Assembly: GCA_003135575.1 (NCBI GenBank) | Contig: PLCG01000094.1 | Coordinates: 70,147 to 77,296 of the forward strand | Direction of reading: 5' to 3' | Source: Nitrososphaerota archaeon | Lineage (GTDB): Archaea > Thermoproteota > Nitrososphaeria > Nitrososphaerales > Gagatemarchaeaceae | Length of the DNA: 7,150 nucleotides | In this document: in pieces, positions 1 to 6,586 of the stretch | How positions within the stretch are numbered: position 1 is the stretch's first letter | Layout: each line of letters starts with the position of its first letter | Notes under the pieces: model-generated | Told to the model about the DNA's origin: nothing | The model's input: the letters and a program-made list of their open reading frames with translations, nothing else | Databases searched by the model: none | Translations under genes and position numbers: made by a program

Positions 1-111
1 AGCAAGGAGCTCGTGGTCAACCTGAGGCGCGTCGTCTTCGCAAAGCACCCGCAGCAGATCAACGTCTCGGACGACGTGAGCGGAAAGATCATCGCCACAG
101 TAGAGATCTAG
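1..111 (+). CDS. 3' end of an unidentified protein (partial)
   Basis: Frame 1 is open from the left edge to a TAG at 109-111, giving the last 36 residues of a protein that begins outside the window. The tail (…NLRRVVFAKHPQQINVSDD…IIATVEI) is mixed charged and hydrophobic, with no motif I recognise. Codon use (GTC, AAG, CTC, AGG) matches the genes to the right, so it is probably a real coding end and not a chance frame. The next gene starts 39 bp downstream on the same strand, so the two may be co-transcribed. No function is assigned. Confidence 0.6.
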   Translation, partial: SKELVVNLRRVVFAKHPQQINVSDDVSGKIIATVEI

Positions 112-150
112 AAAACGGCAGAAGCCCGGGGCGGAGATGTCGCGTCCTCC

Positions 151-1029
151 ATGCGAGCGATAATCCACAGCATCCACTCGCAGGTCCCGGGAACCGTCGC
201 CAGCTTGGGCCGGCGGTTCGACACCATCGTCAGCATGGACTCTCATCTGGACGTCTCCCTCGGAGGGGACGACAGCATCTATCCCAGAGACCTCCGGATC
301 ATAGTCGGCAGGACGGGCGCCCATTCGGCCCTTCGTCACATCTCCGGCGGCCTCTCGGCGCTGAAGGACCGCAAGCTGAAGGACGGCCCAGAGCTCATCA
401 TAGCCGTCCCGGAGGCGATGCTGGCGCGGCACGTCATGGACGTGGAGTCTAAGCTCCCGCGAGCCCTCAGGGTCTCCGACCAGGAGGAGTCCATCTCCTC
501 TTCCGTCCGGTTCCTGGCAGAGACGATGGGGATCGAGGTCTACCCCAGCCCCCCGAGATCCCTGCAGGGCCTTGTCCGCCGCATGGAGAAGGCGGGGTCG
601 TGGCTGCTCGACGTGGACGTCGACTACATGCACGAGATGCAGAAGGAGTGCTACACGCGGATAATCAACCCGGCGCCGGGCGTCCTCCAGTCGATGTCCC
701 GCGTGGTGGGATTCATCGGCAAGTCAAGACCGGAGACCATCACGATCTCCGAGGCGAAGGTCAGCGCGATCCGGGACCCGAAGAGCAACTTCTCGACCTT
801 CATCGGGGAACTGAAGGCGCTTGGATATGAAATCGAGGAGCGAGGCATATTCGCGAGCGACGCCGAAGTCGTCCGGGCCATCTCTGTCTGCAAGGAATTC
901 TATCGCACGGTCTCAAGGAGACTGATGCTCGACCATATGGACTCTATGATGCGGGGAGACATGGAAGACTTTCACAAAGCAGAAGCGTCAGCTGCGAAGG
1001 AGTTCTTCAAGGAAAAGGGCTACGCCTGA
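151..1029 (+). CDS. Arginase/deacetylase-fold-like conserved protein
   Basis: A 292-residue soluble protein without signal peptide or membrane helices. Residues 30-34 read D-S-H-L-D, preceded by a hydrophobic strand (DTIVSM). This resembles the D-x-H-x-D manganese motif of arginase, agmatinase and related ureohydrolases. Residues 152-158 (L-L-D-V-D-V-D) resemble their second metal motif, the D-x-D strand. In arginases a metal-binding His lies about 23 residues before the first motif; here His6 and His9 lie 24 and 21 residues before Asp30, so the protein would begin almost at that motif. The spacing between the two Asp motifs (about 120 residues) is near that of arginase (about 105). The substrate is unknown and the usual GGDH signature is absent, so an actual ureohydrolase reaction is not claimed. 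The C-terminal 60 residues are helical and charged. The ATG at 151 is the only usable start: the frame is open back to the previous stop but holds no other ATG, GTG or TTG. No clear ribosome site precedes it. It ends 14 bp from the convergent gene at 1044. Confidence 0.6.
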   Translation: MRAIIHSIHSQVPGTVASLGRRFDTIVSMDSHLDVSLGGDDSIYPRDLRIIVGRTGAHSALRHISGGLSALKDRKLKDGPELIIAVPEAMLARHVMDVESKLPRALRVSDQEESISSSVRFLAETMGIEVYPSPPRSLQGLVRRMEKAGSWLLDVDVDYMHEMQKECYTRIINPAPGVLQSMSRVVGFIGKSRPETITISEAKVSAIRDPKSNFSTFIGELKALGYEIEERGIFASDAEVVRAISVCKEFYRTVSRRLMLDHMDSMMRGDMEDFHKAEASAAKEFFKEKGYA

Positions 1030-1043
1030 GAAGTCAATAGCCG

Positions 1044-1475
1044 CTACTGCGTGAGGACCTTGTCGGTCTCGCGGAGCCTTCTCACGAGCTCTTTCATCAC
1101 TCCGAGGGAAATCTTAGGCTCCGTCTTGATGAGCGACGCGAACGACCACGCTGATAGGGCGAAGCACTCGGTTGGCCCGACCGCCACCACGTCCGCCGTC
1201 CTCGGCTGGCCGTCGATGAGCGCCATCTCGCCGAAGAACTGGCCCTTGCCTAGCTTTGCGATGGTCCTTCCGCGCTGACGGACCTCCACCTCCCCTCCGA
1301 GGATGAAGAAGAAGCCCACACCCGTGGCCCCGGCTTCGACTATGGTCTTGCCGGCATCATAGGATTGTGTCTTGCCCGCTTTCGCGACGGCGTCGAGCCC
1401 CTTCGCGTCTAGGGAGGAGAAGATCGGAACGGAAGCGAGGGCGTCTCCGCTGATGGTTCTGGGCGAGGCCTTCAT
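1044..1475 (-). CDS. Stand-alone cyclic-nucleotide-binding domain protein
   Basis: A 143-residue protein consisting of one cNMP-binding beta-roll (CAP/PKA-regulatory family) with a short C-terminal helix. The phosphate-binding cassette is at residues 82-96 and begins F-G-E-M-A-L, followed by P-R-T-A-D-V. Glu83 and Arg92 are the residues that in CAP and PKA contact the ribose and the cyclic phosphate. Thr93 sits where CRP has Ser. Residues 14-20 (the S-x-P-x-F segment) and 54-65 (F-F-F-I-L-G-G-E-V) match the usual strands. There is no winged-helix domain, kinase or transporter part, so it is not a CRP-type transcription factor. It probably acts by binding a partner protein. It is divergent from the adenylate cyclase gene, which suggests it reads the cAMP made there; that link is inference from position. 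The start is an ATG at 1475-1473, with a purine-rich GAGAGG just upstream and a TATA-like CTTAAAT about 30 bp upstream. Confidence 0.88.
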   Translation of the reverse strand: MKASPRTISGDALASVPIFSSLDAKGLDAVAKAGKTQSYDAGKTIVEAGATGVGFFFILGGEVEVRQRGRTIAKLGKGQFFGEMALIDGQPRTADVVAVGPTECFALSAWSFASLIKTEPKISLGVMKELVRRLRETDKVLTQ

Positions 1476-1566
1476 GCCTGCCTCTCAAACGATAGCTGCG
1501 GATTTAAGCTATTTGCGAATTCACCAAACGCATTTTCCCAAGCTAAGCTTAATTGGACGCCCCAGT
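1476..1566. promoter_or_regulatory. Divergent promoter region with TATA-like elements
   Basis: This 91-bp stretch separates the two divergent genes and is clearly richer in A+T than the flanking coding sequence. On the minus strand, CTTAAAT (1508-1502) is centred about 30 bp before the ATG of the cNMP-binding gene. That is the spacing expected for an archaeal TATA box driving a nearly leaderless transcript. On the plus strand, the overlapping TTTAAGCT (1503-1510) and the CTTAATT at 1548-1554 are candidates for the cyclase gene. The second is only about 16 bp from the ATG at 1567, which is close for a leaderless start there. No BRE or mapped transcript supports the choice. Confidence 0.4.
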
Positions 1567-3513
1567 ATGATTTTCCTGCCCTTGAGCCGACAGAGCAGGC
1601 GCCTGGCGGCGATAATGTTCACCGACGTTGTGGGATACGCGGAACTCGCTCAGAGAGACGAGCCGCTCTCCATCGAGCTCCTCAAAGAGCAGAGGCAAAT
1701 CGTCCGGTCAGCGGTCAAGGAGCGGGGCGGGACCGAGGTCAAGACGATGGGCGACGGCTTCCTCGTTGAGTTCGCGAGCGCAATCGAGGCCGCGAAGTGC
1801 GCCGTGGAGATCCAGAAGAGGCTGCATGAGAGGAATGCCGCATCCAACCCCGACAGGCAGGTCCTCCTAAGGATAGGCATCCACGTGGGGGACATACTTG
1901 CGGACGGGAACGACATCGTGGGCGACGGGGTCAACGTCGCGTCCAGGATAGAGCCGCTCGCGAGCCCGGGGGGAATCGCCGTCTCTCAGCAGGTCTTCGA
2001 CCACATACGAAACAAGGTTGACGAGGAGATAGTGAGCCTCGGATTGCGCGAGTTGAAGCACCTCGACGGGACTATGGAGGTCTACGAGATACTGCTGGGC
2101 GGGAGACGGGCCGCGCCGATGCAGGCCAAGCAGAAGAAGCATAGGCTCGCAGTGCTCCCGCTCGCGAACATCAGCTCGAACCCTGACGACGAGTACTTCA
2201 CCGACGGCCTGACGGAGGAGCTCATTTCCACCTTCTCAAGGATCGCCGGCCTCAGCGTCATCGCCAGGACTTCAGTGATGAGGTTCAAGGGCACCTCAAC
2301 GGGCATCGCGGACATCGGAAGGGAGCTCAACGTCGAGACCGTAGTGGAGGGTAGCGTCAGGAGAATCGGCAAGAAGCTCAGGATTACCGCAAAGCTCGTC
2401 GACGCCGGGAGCGAGGAGAACCTGTGGTCGCAGCAATATGACCGGGACGACAGCGACGTCTTCGCGATCCAGAGCGACATCGCGCAGAAGACGGCGGAGG
2501 CCCTGAACCTCGAGATTCTGGTGAAGGAGAGGCAGGGCATGGAGAGGAGGTTCACCAAGAACATAGACGCCTACCACGCCTACCTCAAGGGGCGCTACTT
2601 CTGGAACAAGAGGAACAAGGAAGCCCTGGAGAAGGCCGCCGGCTACTTCCACCAGGCCCTGGAGAAGGACCCGGACTACGCGCCCGCATACGCGGGGCTG
2701 GCCGACACCCACGCGGTGCTCGCCCTTCTCGAGTTCGTCCCCCCGCGAGAGGCGTATCCTGAGGCGAAGAAGATGGTCGAGAAGGCGCTCGCCATAGACG
2801 ACGGGCTCGCGGAGGCCCACACGTCCCTCGCCCTCATCCGGTTCCAGTATGACTGGGACTGGCCGGGCTCGGAGCAGGAGTTCCTGAAGGCGATCGAGCT
2901 AAACGCGAACTACGCCCCCGCCCACCACTTTTACGCTGACATGCTGAAGGCGCACGGCCGCTTCGACGAGGCCTTGGAGCAGATCAGGCTCGCGCAGGAG
3001 CTCGACCCGCTCTCGCTCGCGATAAGCACCGGGGTAGGCCACGTACTCTACCTCTCAAAGCGCTACGACGACTCGATACAGCAGTATGCGAAGACGGTCG
3101 AGCTCGACCCGAACTTCATGCAGACCCACCTCTGGTTCGGGAGGCCCTACCTCCAGAAGGGCATGTACTCGGAGGCAATCGCTGAGCTCCAGAAGGCGGT
3201 GAGCCTCTCCGGGGAGAGCACCGTTGCGCTGGCGATGCTCGGGCACGCTCTCGCTTCTGCAGGCAAGAAAGCCGAGGCGGACCAGGTGATGCAGAAGCTC
3301 GTCGAGCGCTCGAAGACGACCTACGTGCCCTCGTACTGGATCGCTGTGATCTACAACGGGTTCAGGGACCGGGAGAACGTCCTCGCCTGGCTGGAGAAGG
3401 CCTACGACGAGCGTTCGAGCTGGCTGGCCTGGGTGAAGGTCGAGCCGAGGTTCGACTGGCTGCGCGGCGACCGCGGGTTCGACTCAATCGTGAGAAGGCT
3501 AGGCCTGTCCTAA
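1567..3513 (+). CDS. Class III adenylate cyclase with TolB-like domain and TPR repeats
   Basis: A 648-residue predicted cytosolic protein that makes cAMP from ATP. Residues 12-178 are a class III cyclase homology domain with all the canonical residues. The metal-binding aspartates are Asp20 (F-T-D-V-V-G-Y) and Asp63 (K-T-M-G-D-G). The base-selecting pair is Lys59 and Asp116 (N-D-I-V-G-D), and the Asn/Arg transition-state pair is Asn123 and Arg127 (V-N-V-A-S-R). Lys plus Asp points to ATP over GTP, and one complete set implies a homodimer with two active sites. Residues 192-316 match the TolB-N-like/CadC-type domain (R-L-A-V-L-P-L-A-N; D-G-L-T-E-E-L; V-E-G-S-V-R). Residues 333-600 hold about six TPR-type helix pairs, and the end (E-P-R-F-D-W-L…F-D-S-I-V) is the usual tail of such proteins. 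This layout is familiar from rhizobial and other bacterial cyclases. There are no membrane helices. The ATG at 1567 is preferred because the frame stays open to 1372 but that part lies over the cNMP-binding gene and the promoter region; TTG at 1582 is possible. Its 3' end overlaps the transporter gene by 15 bp. Confidence 0.9.
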   Translation: MIFLPLSRQSRRLAAIMFTDVVGYAELAQRDEPLSIELLKEQRQIVRSAVKERGGTEVKTMGDGFLVEFASAIEAAKCAVEIQKRLHERNAASNPDRQVLLRIGIHVGDILADGNDIVGDGVNVASRIEPLASPGGIAVSQQVFDHIRNKVDEEIVSLGLRELKHLDGTMEVYEILLGGRRAAPMQAKQKKHRLAVLPLANISSNPDDEYFTDGLTEELISTFSRIAGLSVIARTSVMRFKGTSTGIADIGRELNVETVVEGSVRRIGKKLRITAKLVDAGSEENLWSQQYDRDDSDVFAIQSDIAQKTAEALNLEILVKERQGMERRFTKNIDAYHAYLKGRYFWNKRNKEALEKAAGYFHQALEKDPDYAPAYAGLADTHAVLALLEFVPPREAYPEAKKMVEKALAIDDGLAEAHTSLALIRFQYDWDWPGSEQEFLKAIELNANYAPAHHFYADMLKAHGRFDEALEQIRLAQELDPLSLAISTGVGHVLYLSKRYDDSIQQYAKTVELDPNFMQTHLWFGRPYLQKGMYSEAIAELQKAVSLSGESTVALAMLGHALASAGKKAEADQVMQKLVERSKTTYVPSYWIAVIYNGFRDRENVLAWLEKAYDERSSWLAWVKVEPRFDWLRGDRGFDSIVRRLGLS

Positions 3514-5115
3514 GCTGCGCTGGGATTCAGCCGCTGGTGGAGAGGGTGGCGGCCCTTCCTCTTTCGGCTTATTGATGGTCGCCGGCATGAAAAGGCTCGC
3601 CACCACCGAGATGATGCTCATGGCGAAGATGACCAGAAACCCGTCGAGTATCGACCCGGCGAGCGCTTCCCTAATCGGGGTAACGAAGACCGAGAGAGCG
3701 GGGTGGCTCGCGATGATCTGCGCGAAGGCCGCAGGCGAGTTGAGCAACTGGCCTACCTGGTTCGGGTCGCCGAGCAGCTGCGAGAGCTGGGCCTGCGCCT
3801 GAGGAGGCGCCTGCTGGACCACAGTCGCGAGGCGCGTCGTGAACGAGTTGAGCTGGACGGTCCCGAGCAGGCTGACCCCAATCGCCCCGCCTAGGTTGAG
3901 GCTGAAGGTAGACAGGGAGGAAGCCACGCCTATCTGCCTCCTGTCAACCGAGTTCTGGAACGCGCTCAGCACCGAGGCGAGCCCGATCCCCATTCCCAGT
4001 CCGGCGATCGGAGCGCGAACCATCAGGTCGATGACGGAGGGGGACGTCCCCGCGAACGCGAAGAGGCCGGTCCCGATCGTCATCAGCAGCACGCCGACGA
4101 ACGCCACCGTCCTGTAACCGAGCCTCGCCAGGAGCTGGCCCGCGGAGATGCTCCCGACGATGAACGGGACGACGAAGGCGTACAAGACGTTGCGTGTGTC
4201 CTGGATGTTGCCTCCGAGCGCTCCCTGGACGAATAGCGAGATGAACGCGGTGAGGCCCAGCAGCACCCCGCCGCGGACGAACTGGATGGCGAAAGACGAC
4301 GAGATCGTCCTGTTCCTGAAGAGGCTCAGCGGGATGATCGGGTCCTCGGCCTTGCTCTCGACGAAGAGGAAGAGCGGCAAGAAGACCAGGAAGCCCCCGA
4401 AGAAAAGGACCTCCTGCCATGAGATCCACGGATAGGTCGTGCCGCCGTTGAGCAGCCCGAGCAGCAGCATCGAGACCCACCCAGCAAGGGCAAGCGCGCC
4501 GGCCCAGTCTATCTTCTTGGGTTGAGGCCTGTGGATCTCCTTCACCGCCAGGGTGACGAGGATGAGCGAGACGATCCCGAACGGCAGGTTGACGTAGAAT
4601 ATCCAGCGCCACCCCACCGACTGGACCAGGTACGAGCCGACCGTCGGTCCCATGATGGCGCCGAGTCCGAAGACGCTTCCCGTTATTCCGAGGACCCTTG
4701 ACCTTTGCTCCGGCTTGACAGAGGCTCCCACTATGGCTAGGCCTACCGTGAAGAAGGCGCCGCTGCCGATGCCCTGAAGCGCCCTGAAGGCTATGAGCTC
4801 CACGATGTTTTGCGACGCCCCTGAGAGCATCGAGCCCACGATGAAGACGACTAGGCCCGCCAAGAAGAACCTCTTCCTTCCGTAGAGGTCCGACAGCTTC
4901 CCTAGAAGCGGCATGGAGATCGTCTGGGCGAGCACGTAGACGCTGAAGACCCACGCGTAGAGGCTGAGGCCTCCTAGGTCGGTGATGATCGTGGGCCCTG
5001 CCGTCCCGACGATGCTCGCATCCATGACGCCGAGGCTGAGCGCAAGCATGGTGGCCCCGACAATGACAAGGGTCCTGTTCCTCGAGGGCACGACCGGAGG
5101 GCCTTGGGGAGTCAA
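3499..5115 (-). CDS. DHA2-family (EmrB/QacA-type) MFS multidrug exporter, 14 TM
   Basis: A 538-residue integral membrane protein, the usual length for 14-helix drug:proton antiporters of the major facilitator superfamily. Family motifs are in order. The first helix carries the D1-type signature M-D-A-S-I-V (31-36). Motif A is G-K-L-S-D-L-Y-G-R-K-R at 72-82, and motif B is R-A-L-Q-G-I-G-S-G at 111-119. Motif C is around 150-160 (G-x-G-x-x-M-G-P-T-V-G), followed by W-R-W-I-F-Y-V-N at 169-176. The conserved late segment Q-N-S…G-V-A-S-S is at 387-400. A long Gln/Ala/Pro-rich external loop (about 425-480) precedes the last helix, as in many DHA2 proteins, and the tail is Pro-rich and cytoplasmic. 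The substrate cannot be read from sequence. The start is uncertain: TTG at 5115 is the farthest one, just inside an in-frame TGA at 5133-5131, and GTG at 5091 is an alternative. Neither has a good ribosome site. The gene follows the repair cluster on the same strand after a 95-bp gap and may have its own promoter. Confidence 0.92.
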   Translation of the reverse strand: MTPQGPPVVPSRNRTLVIVGATMLALSLGVMDASIVGTAGPTIITDLGGLSLYAWVFSVYVLAQTISMPLLGKLSDLYGRKRFFLAGLVVFIVGSMLSGASQNIVELIAFRALQGIGSGAFFTVGLAIVGASVKPEQRSRVLGITGSVFGLGAIMGPTVGSYLVQSVGWRWIFYVNLPFGIVSLILVTLAVKEIHRPQPKKIDWAGALALAGWVSMLLLGLLNGGTTYPWISWQEVLFFGGFLVFLPLFLFVESKAEDPIIPLSLFRNRTISSSFAIQFVRGGVLLGLTAFISLFVQGALGGNIQDTRNVLYAFVVPFIVGSISAGQLLARLGYRTVAFVGVLLMTIGTGLFAFAGTSPSVIDLMVRAPIAGLGMGIGLASVLSAFQNSVDRRQIGVASSLSTFSLNLGGAIGVSLLGTVQLNSFTTRLATVVQQAPPQAQAQLSQLLGDPNQVGQLLNSPAAFAQIIASHPALSVFVTPIREALAGSILDGFLVIFAMSIISVVASLFMPATINKPKEEGPPPSPPAAESQRSLGQA

Positions 5116-5159
5116 TTGCGGGCCCTTAGGTCAACTGGGAGAGTAGTTGTCCTTTTTGC

Positions 5160-5183
5160 ACACCCAACGTGAAAAGTGGGTGT
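5160..5183. repeat. Short inverted repeat upstream of the MFS gene (possible operator)
   Basis: ACACCCA (5160-5166) and TGGGTGT (5177-5183) form a perfect 7-bp inverted repeat around a 10-bp spacer. It lies in the 95-bp gap between the PolX-like gene and the transporter, 45-68 bp before the transporter's farthest start codon. The T-run beside it (TTTTT, 5153-5157) lies on the plus strand before the first arm, so it does not form a terminator for minus-strand transcription. An operator for a drug-responsive repressor is plausible for an efflux gene, but no repressor gene is visible. A 7-bp repeat can occur by chance. Confidence 0.3.
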
Positions 5184-5210
5184 TGGCGGCTCAGCGGGAC
5201 GCTCTTCCGC

Positions 5211-5777
5211 TCAGTAAACGCTGGCTTCCTTCTTGGTGTCCTTACCTCTCGTCTCGGGAGGCTTGTACTTCCAGTCGAGGATCCTCGCGACGTCCAGCTC
5301 GGTCCGCGCAGGTATCAGCGTCGGTGGCTCCTCCCTCGTCCAGATGCCCTGGGAGTTGATGAGGATGCCCTTGTTCCGGGCCTTTATCGTCATCCCGATG
5401 GTGTGGCCCTTCGGCCCCGTGGCCCACATCAGCGTGACGCCCCACGAGTCCTCGCTCGGGCAGATGAAGAAGTTCACCTGCACTCCCTCGTAGATGAAAC
5501 CTGATATCACCTCCCCGAAGGAGATTACCCTCCCGCCTATCTCGACGACGCGCTCCTCGACCTTCTCCTTCCATTTCGCGAAATCCTTTCCATTGGGGAT
5601 GACGGCAAAGTCGATGTCGTGCACCACGGGCGCGTGCCTCCGCAGGCTGCCGGCGAGCTCGATCTTCTTGCAGAGGTCCCTGGTCTTGCTCAAAAAGTCC
5701 TCCGCGACCTTCTTCGCGAACTTCGGGTCGAGGTCTTTCTTGTAGGCCAATTCTATCCTATCTGGGAGAGCAGGCAT
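5211..5777 (-). CDS. Minimal family X DNA polymerase-like protein (palm + thumb) with altered active site
   Basis: A 188-residue nucleotidyltransferase-fold protein. Residues 42-58 carry the family X palm signature G-S-L-R-R…H-D-I-D-F-A-V, with Asp54 and Asp56 as the first two metal ligands and Ser44 and Arg47 as triphosphate contacts. Residues 97-105 (E-G-V-Q-V-N-F-F-I) match the strand that in active family members is G-x-Q-V-D; the third catalytic Asp is Asn102 (codon AAC). Residues 118-146 (W-A-T-G-P-K-G-H…N-S-Q-G-I-W) match the thumb segment Y-F-T-G-S-K-x-H…N-E-Y-G-L-F. The C-terminal Y-K-P-P-E-T-R matches the usual Y-x-P-P-E-L-R ending. The 8-kDa lyase domain, HhH motifs and bacterial PHP domain are absent, so the protein has the compact build of the African swine fever virus polymerase X. 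His53 before Asp54 is a feature shared with Pol mu and TdT. It lies in the Ku/ligase cluster, so a role in filling or trimming broken ends is inferred. With Asn102 it may be weak, altered or inactive. Confidence 0.85.
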   Translation of the reverse strand: MPALPDRIELAYKKDLDPKFAKKVAEDFLSKTRDLCKKIELAGSLRRHAPVVHDIDFAVIPNGKDFAKWKEKVEERVVEIGGRVISFGEVISGFIYEGVQVNFFICPSEDSWGVTLMWATGPKGHTIGMTIKARNKGILINSQGIWTREEPPTLIPARTELDVARILDWKYKPPETRGKDTKKEASVY

Positions 5778-6586
5778 TCGCTCGGCACCTTGTCGTGCCT
5801 CACCCTGAGGATGAACGGCCCGCGCAGCTTCAGGTCATCGGTGACCATGGTGAATCTTATCTCGACGACCGAGCCGATGGTCACTTGCTTAGGGTCGACC
5901 CTCTCGACGACGGCCCCGACCTTCCCCAGGTCGACGCGCTCGCCCTTGTCGTCGTAGACCGCGATGAACCAGGACCTGGGGACCCCTGTCCTCTTCATCT
6001 CCTGGGTCTCCTCGTAGCCGGTGACGAAGCAGTCTATCGTGTCGAACCTCTTCAGCTTGAGCCAAGAGTTTGACTGCCCGTAGGTCGAGAGCGGGTTCTT
6101 GACTATCATCCCCTCGTATCCTTGCTTGATGAGCCTGTCCCTGACCGACGTTATCTGCTCGAAAGTCTTCGCCAGCCTCGGCTTGACCTCGACGCTGTTG
6201 CCCCCGAGGATCTCGTGGAGGATTTTCTTCCTTTCAGTCAGGGGCAGGGGGCGCAGGTCCCGGTCGTCGACCTGCAGCACGTCGAACAGGAAGAGGCCCT
6301 TTCCCTTCCTCGCGACGTACTCGCCGTCGAGTATCATCTGGTGCGGCGCGTGGATGAACTCGGGCACGGTGGTGAAGACCTTGGGGCTGCTCTTCGGCGT
6401 GTAGAGCTCTCCCCGCTTGCTTGAGATGATCAGCTTCTCTCCGCTCTTGAAGAGGAATACCCTGATGCCGTCAAGTTTTGCCTCGCACAGCGCGGGCAGG
6501 GGGTTCGCCAGGAGCCACGTCGCGAGGTCCCCCTTGACTGCGTGGGCGAAGTTCTCTTGCACGTAGTTCGAGAGCTCGTCGCTCAT
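5753..6586 (-). CDS. ATP-dependent DNA ligase, compact LigD/LigC type
   Basis: A 277-residue enzyme that seals DNA nicks by adenylating itself and then the 5' phosphate. Nucleotidyltransferase motifs are in order. Motif I is E-A-K-L-D-G at 35-40, with Lys37 as the AMP acceptor and Arg42 following. Motif III is L-D-G-E-Y-V at 86-91, and motif IIIa is around 99-103 (F-L-F-D-V). Motif IV is E-G-M-I-V-K at 158-163, and motif V is W-L-K-L-K at 175-179. An OB-fold domain (about 185-270) ends in motif VI, R-G-P-F-I-L-R-V-R-H-D-K at 255-266. All catalytic residues are intact. The N-terminal DNA-binding domain of the replicative archaeal/eukaryotic Lig1 type (about 550-600 aa) is missing. The size matches the ligase module of bacterial LigD and stand-alone LigC, which work with Ku in end joining. 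The start is an ATG at 6586, with only a weak GGCGGG upstream. It begins 49 bp after the Ku-like gene and overlaps the PolX-like gene by 25 bp, so the three probably form an operon. Confidence 0.93.
   Translation of the reverse strand: MSDELSNYVQENFAHAVKGDLATWLLANPLPALCEAKLDGIRVFLFKSGEKLIISSKRGELYTPKSSPKVFTTVPEFIHAPHQMILDGEYVARKGKGLFLFDVLQVDDRDLRPLPLTERKKILHEILGGNSVEVKPRLAKTFEQITSVRDRLIKQGYEGMIVKNPLSTYGQSNSWLKLKRFDTIDCFVTGYEETQEMKRTGVPRSWFIAVYDDKGERVDLGKVGAVVERVDPKQVTIGSVVEIRFTMVTDDLKLRGPFILRVRHDKVPSECLLSQIG
5786..5791 (-). promoter_or_regulatory. Ribosome binding site of the PolX-like gene inside the ligase gene
   Basis: On the minus strand AAGGTG ends 8 bases before the ATG at 5777-5775. 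This is good Shine-Dalgarno spacing, and it lies within the last codons of the ligase. It supports this ATG as the true start and suggests translational coupling, since ribosomes finishing the ligase at 5753 end 25 bases past the new start. Confidence 0.5.

Noticed and set aside
1541..1560. Possible palindromic operator around AAGCTT near the cyclase start
   Set aside because: Only the central 6 bp and the outer CCAA/TTGG match, and they do not share one centre, so there is no real dyad.
1372..1566. 65-residue N-terminal extension of the cyclase frame
   Set aside because: The frame is open, but it runs over the start of the cNMP-binding gene on the other strand and the AT-rich promoter region. 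The encoded residues match no cyclase sequence, and the domain begins normally from the ATG at 1567.
2296..2820. Minus-strand open frame opposite the cyclase
   Set aside because: It lies opposite well-conserved TolB-like and TPR coding sequence, has a Val/Leu-rich low-information composition, and has no recognisable domain.
3944..4954. Long 336-codon minus-strand open frame inside the transporter gene
   Set aside because: It is the shifted frame of the transporter, Arg/Gly/His-rich, with no motif. Such frames are common in high-GC DNA. The transporter frame shows complete family motifs.
5153..5183. Inverted repeat plus T-run as a transcription terminator
   Set aside because: For the minus-strand genes here the T-run would have to follow the second arm on that strand. 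Instead an A-run is found there, so the geometry is wrong.
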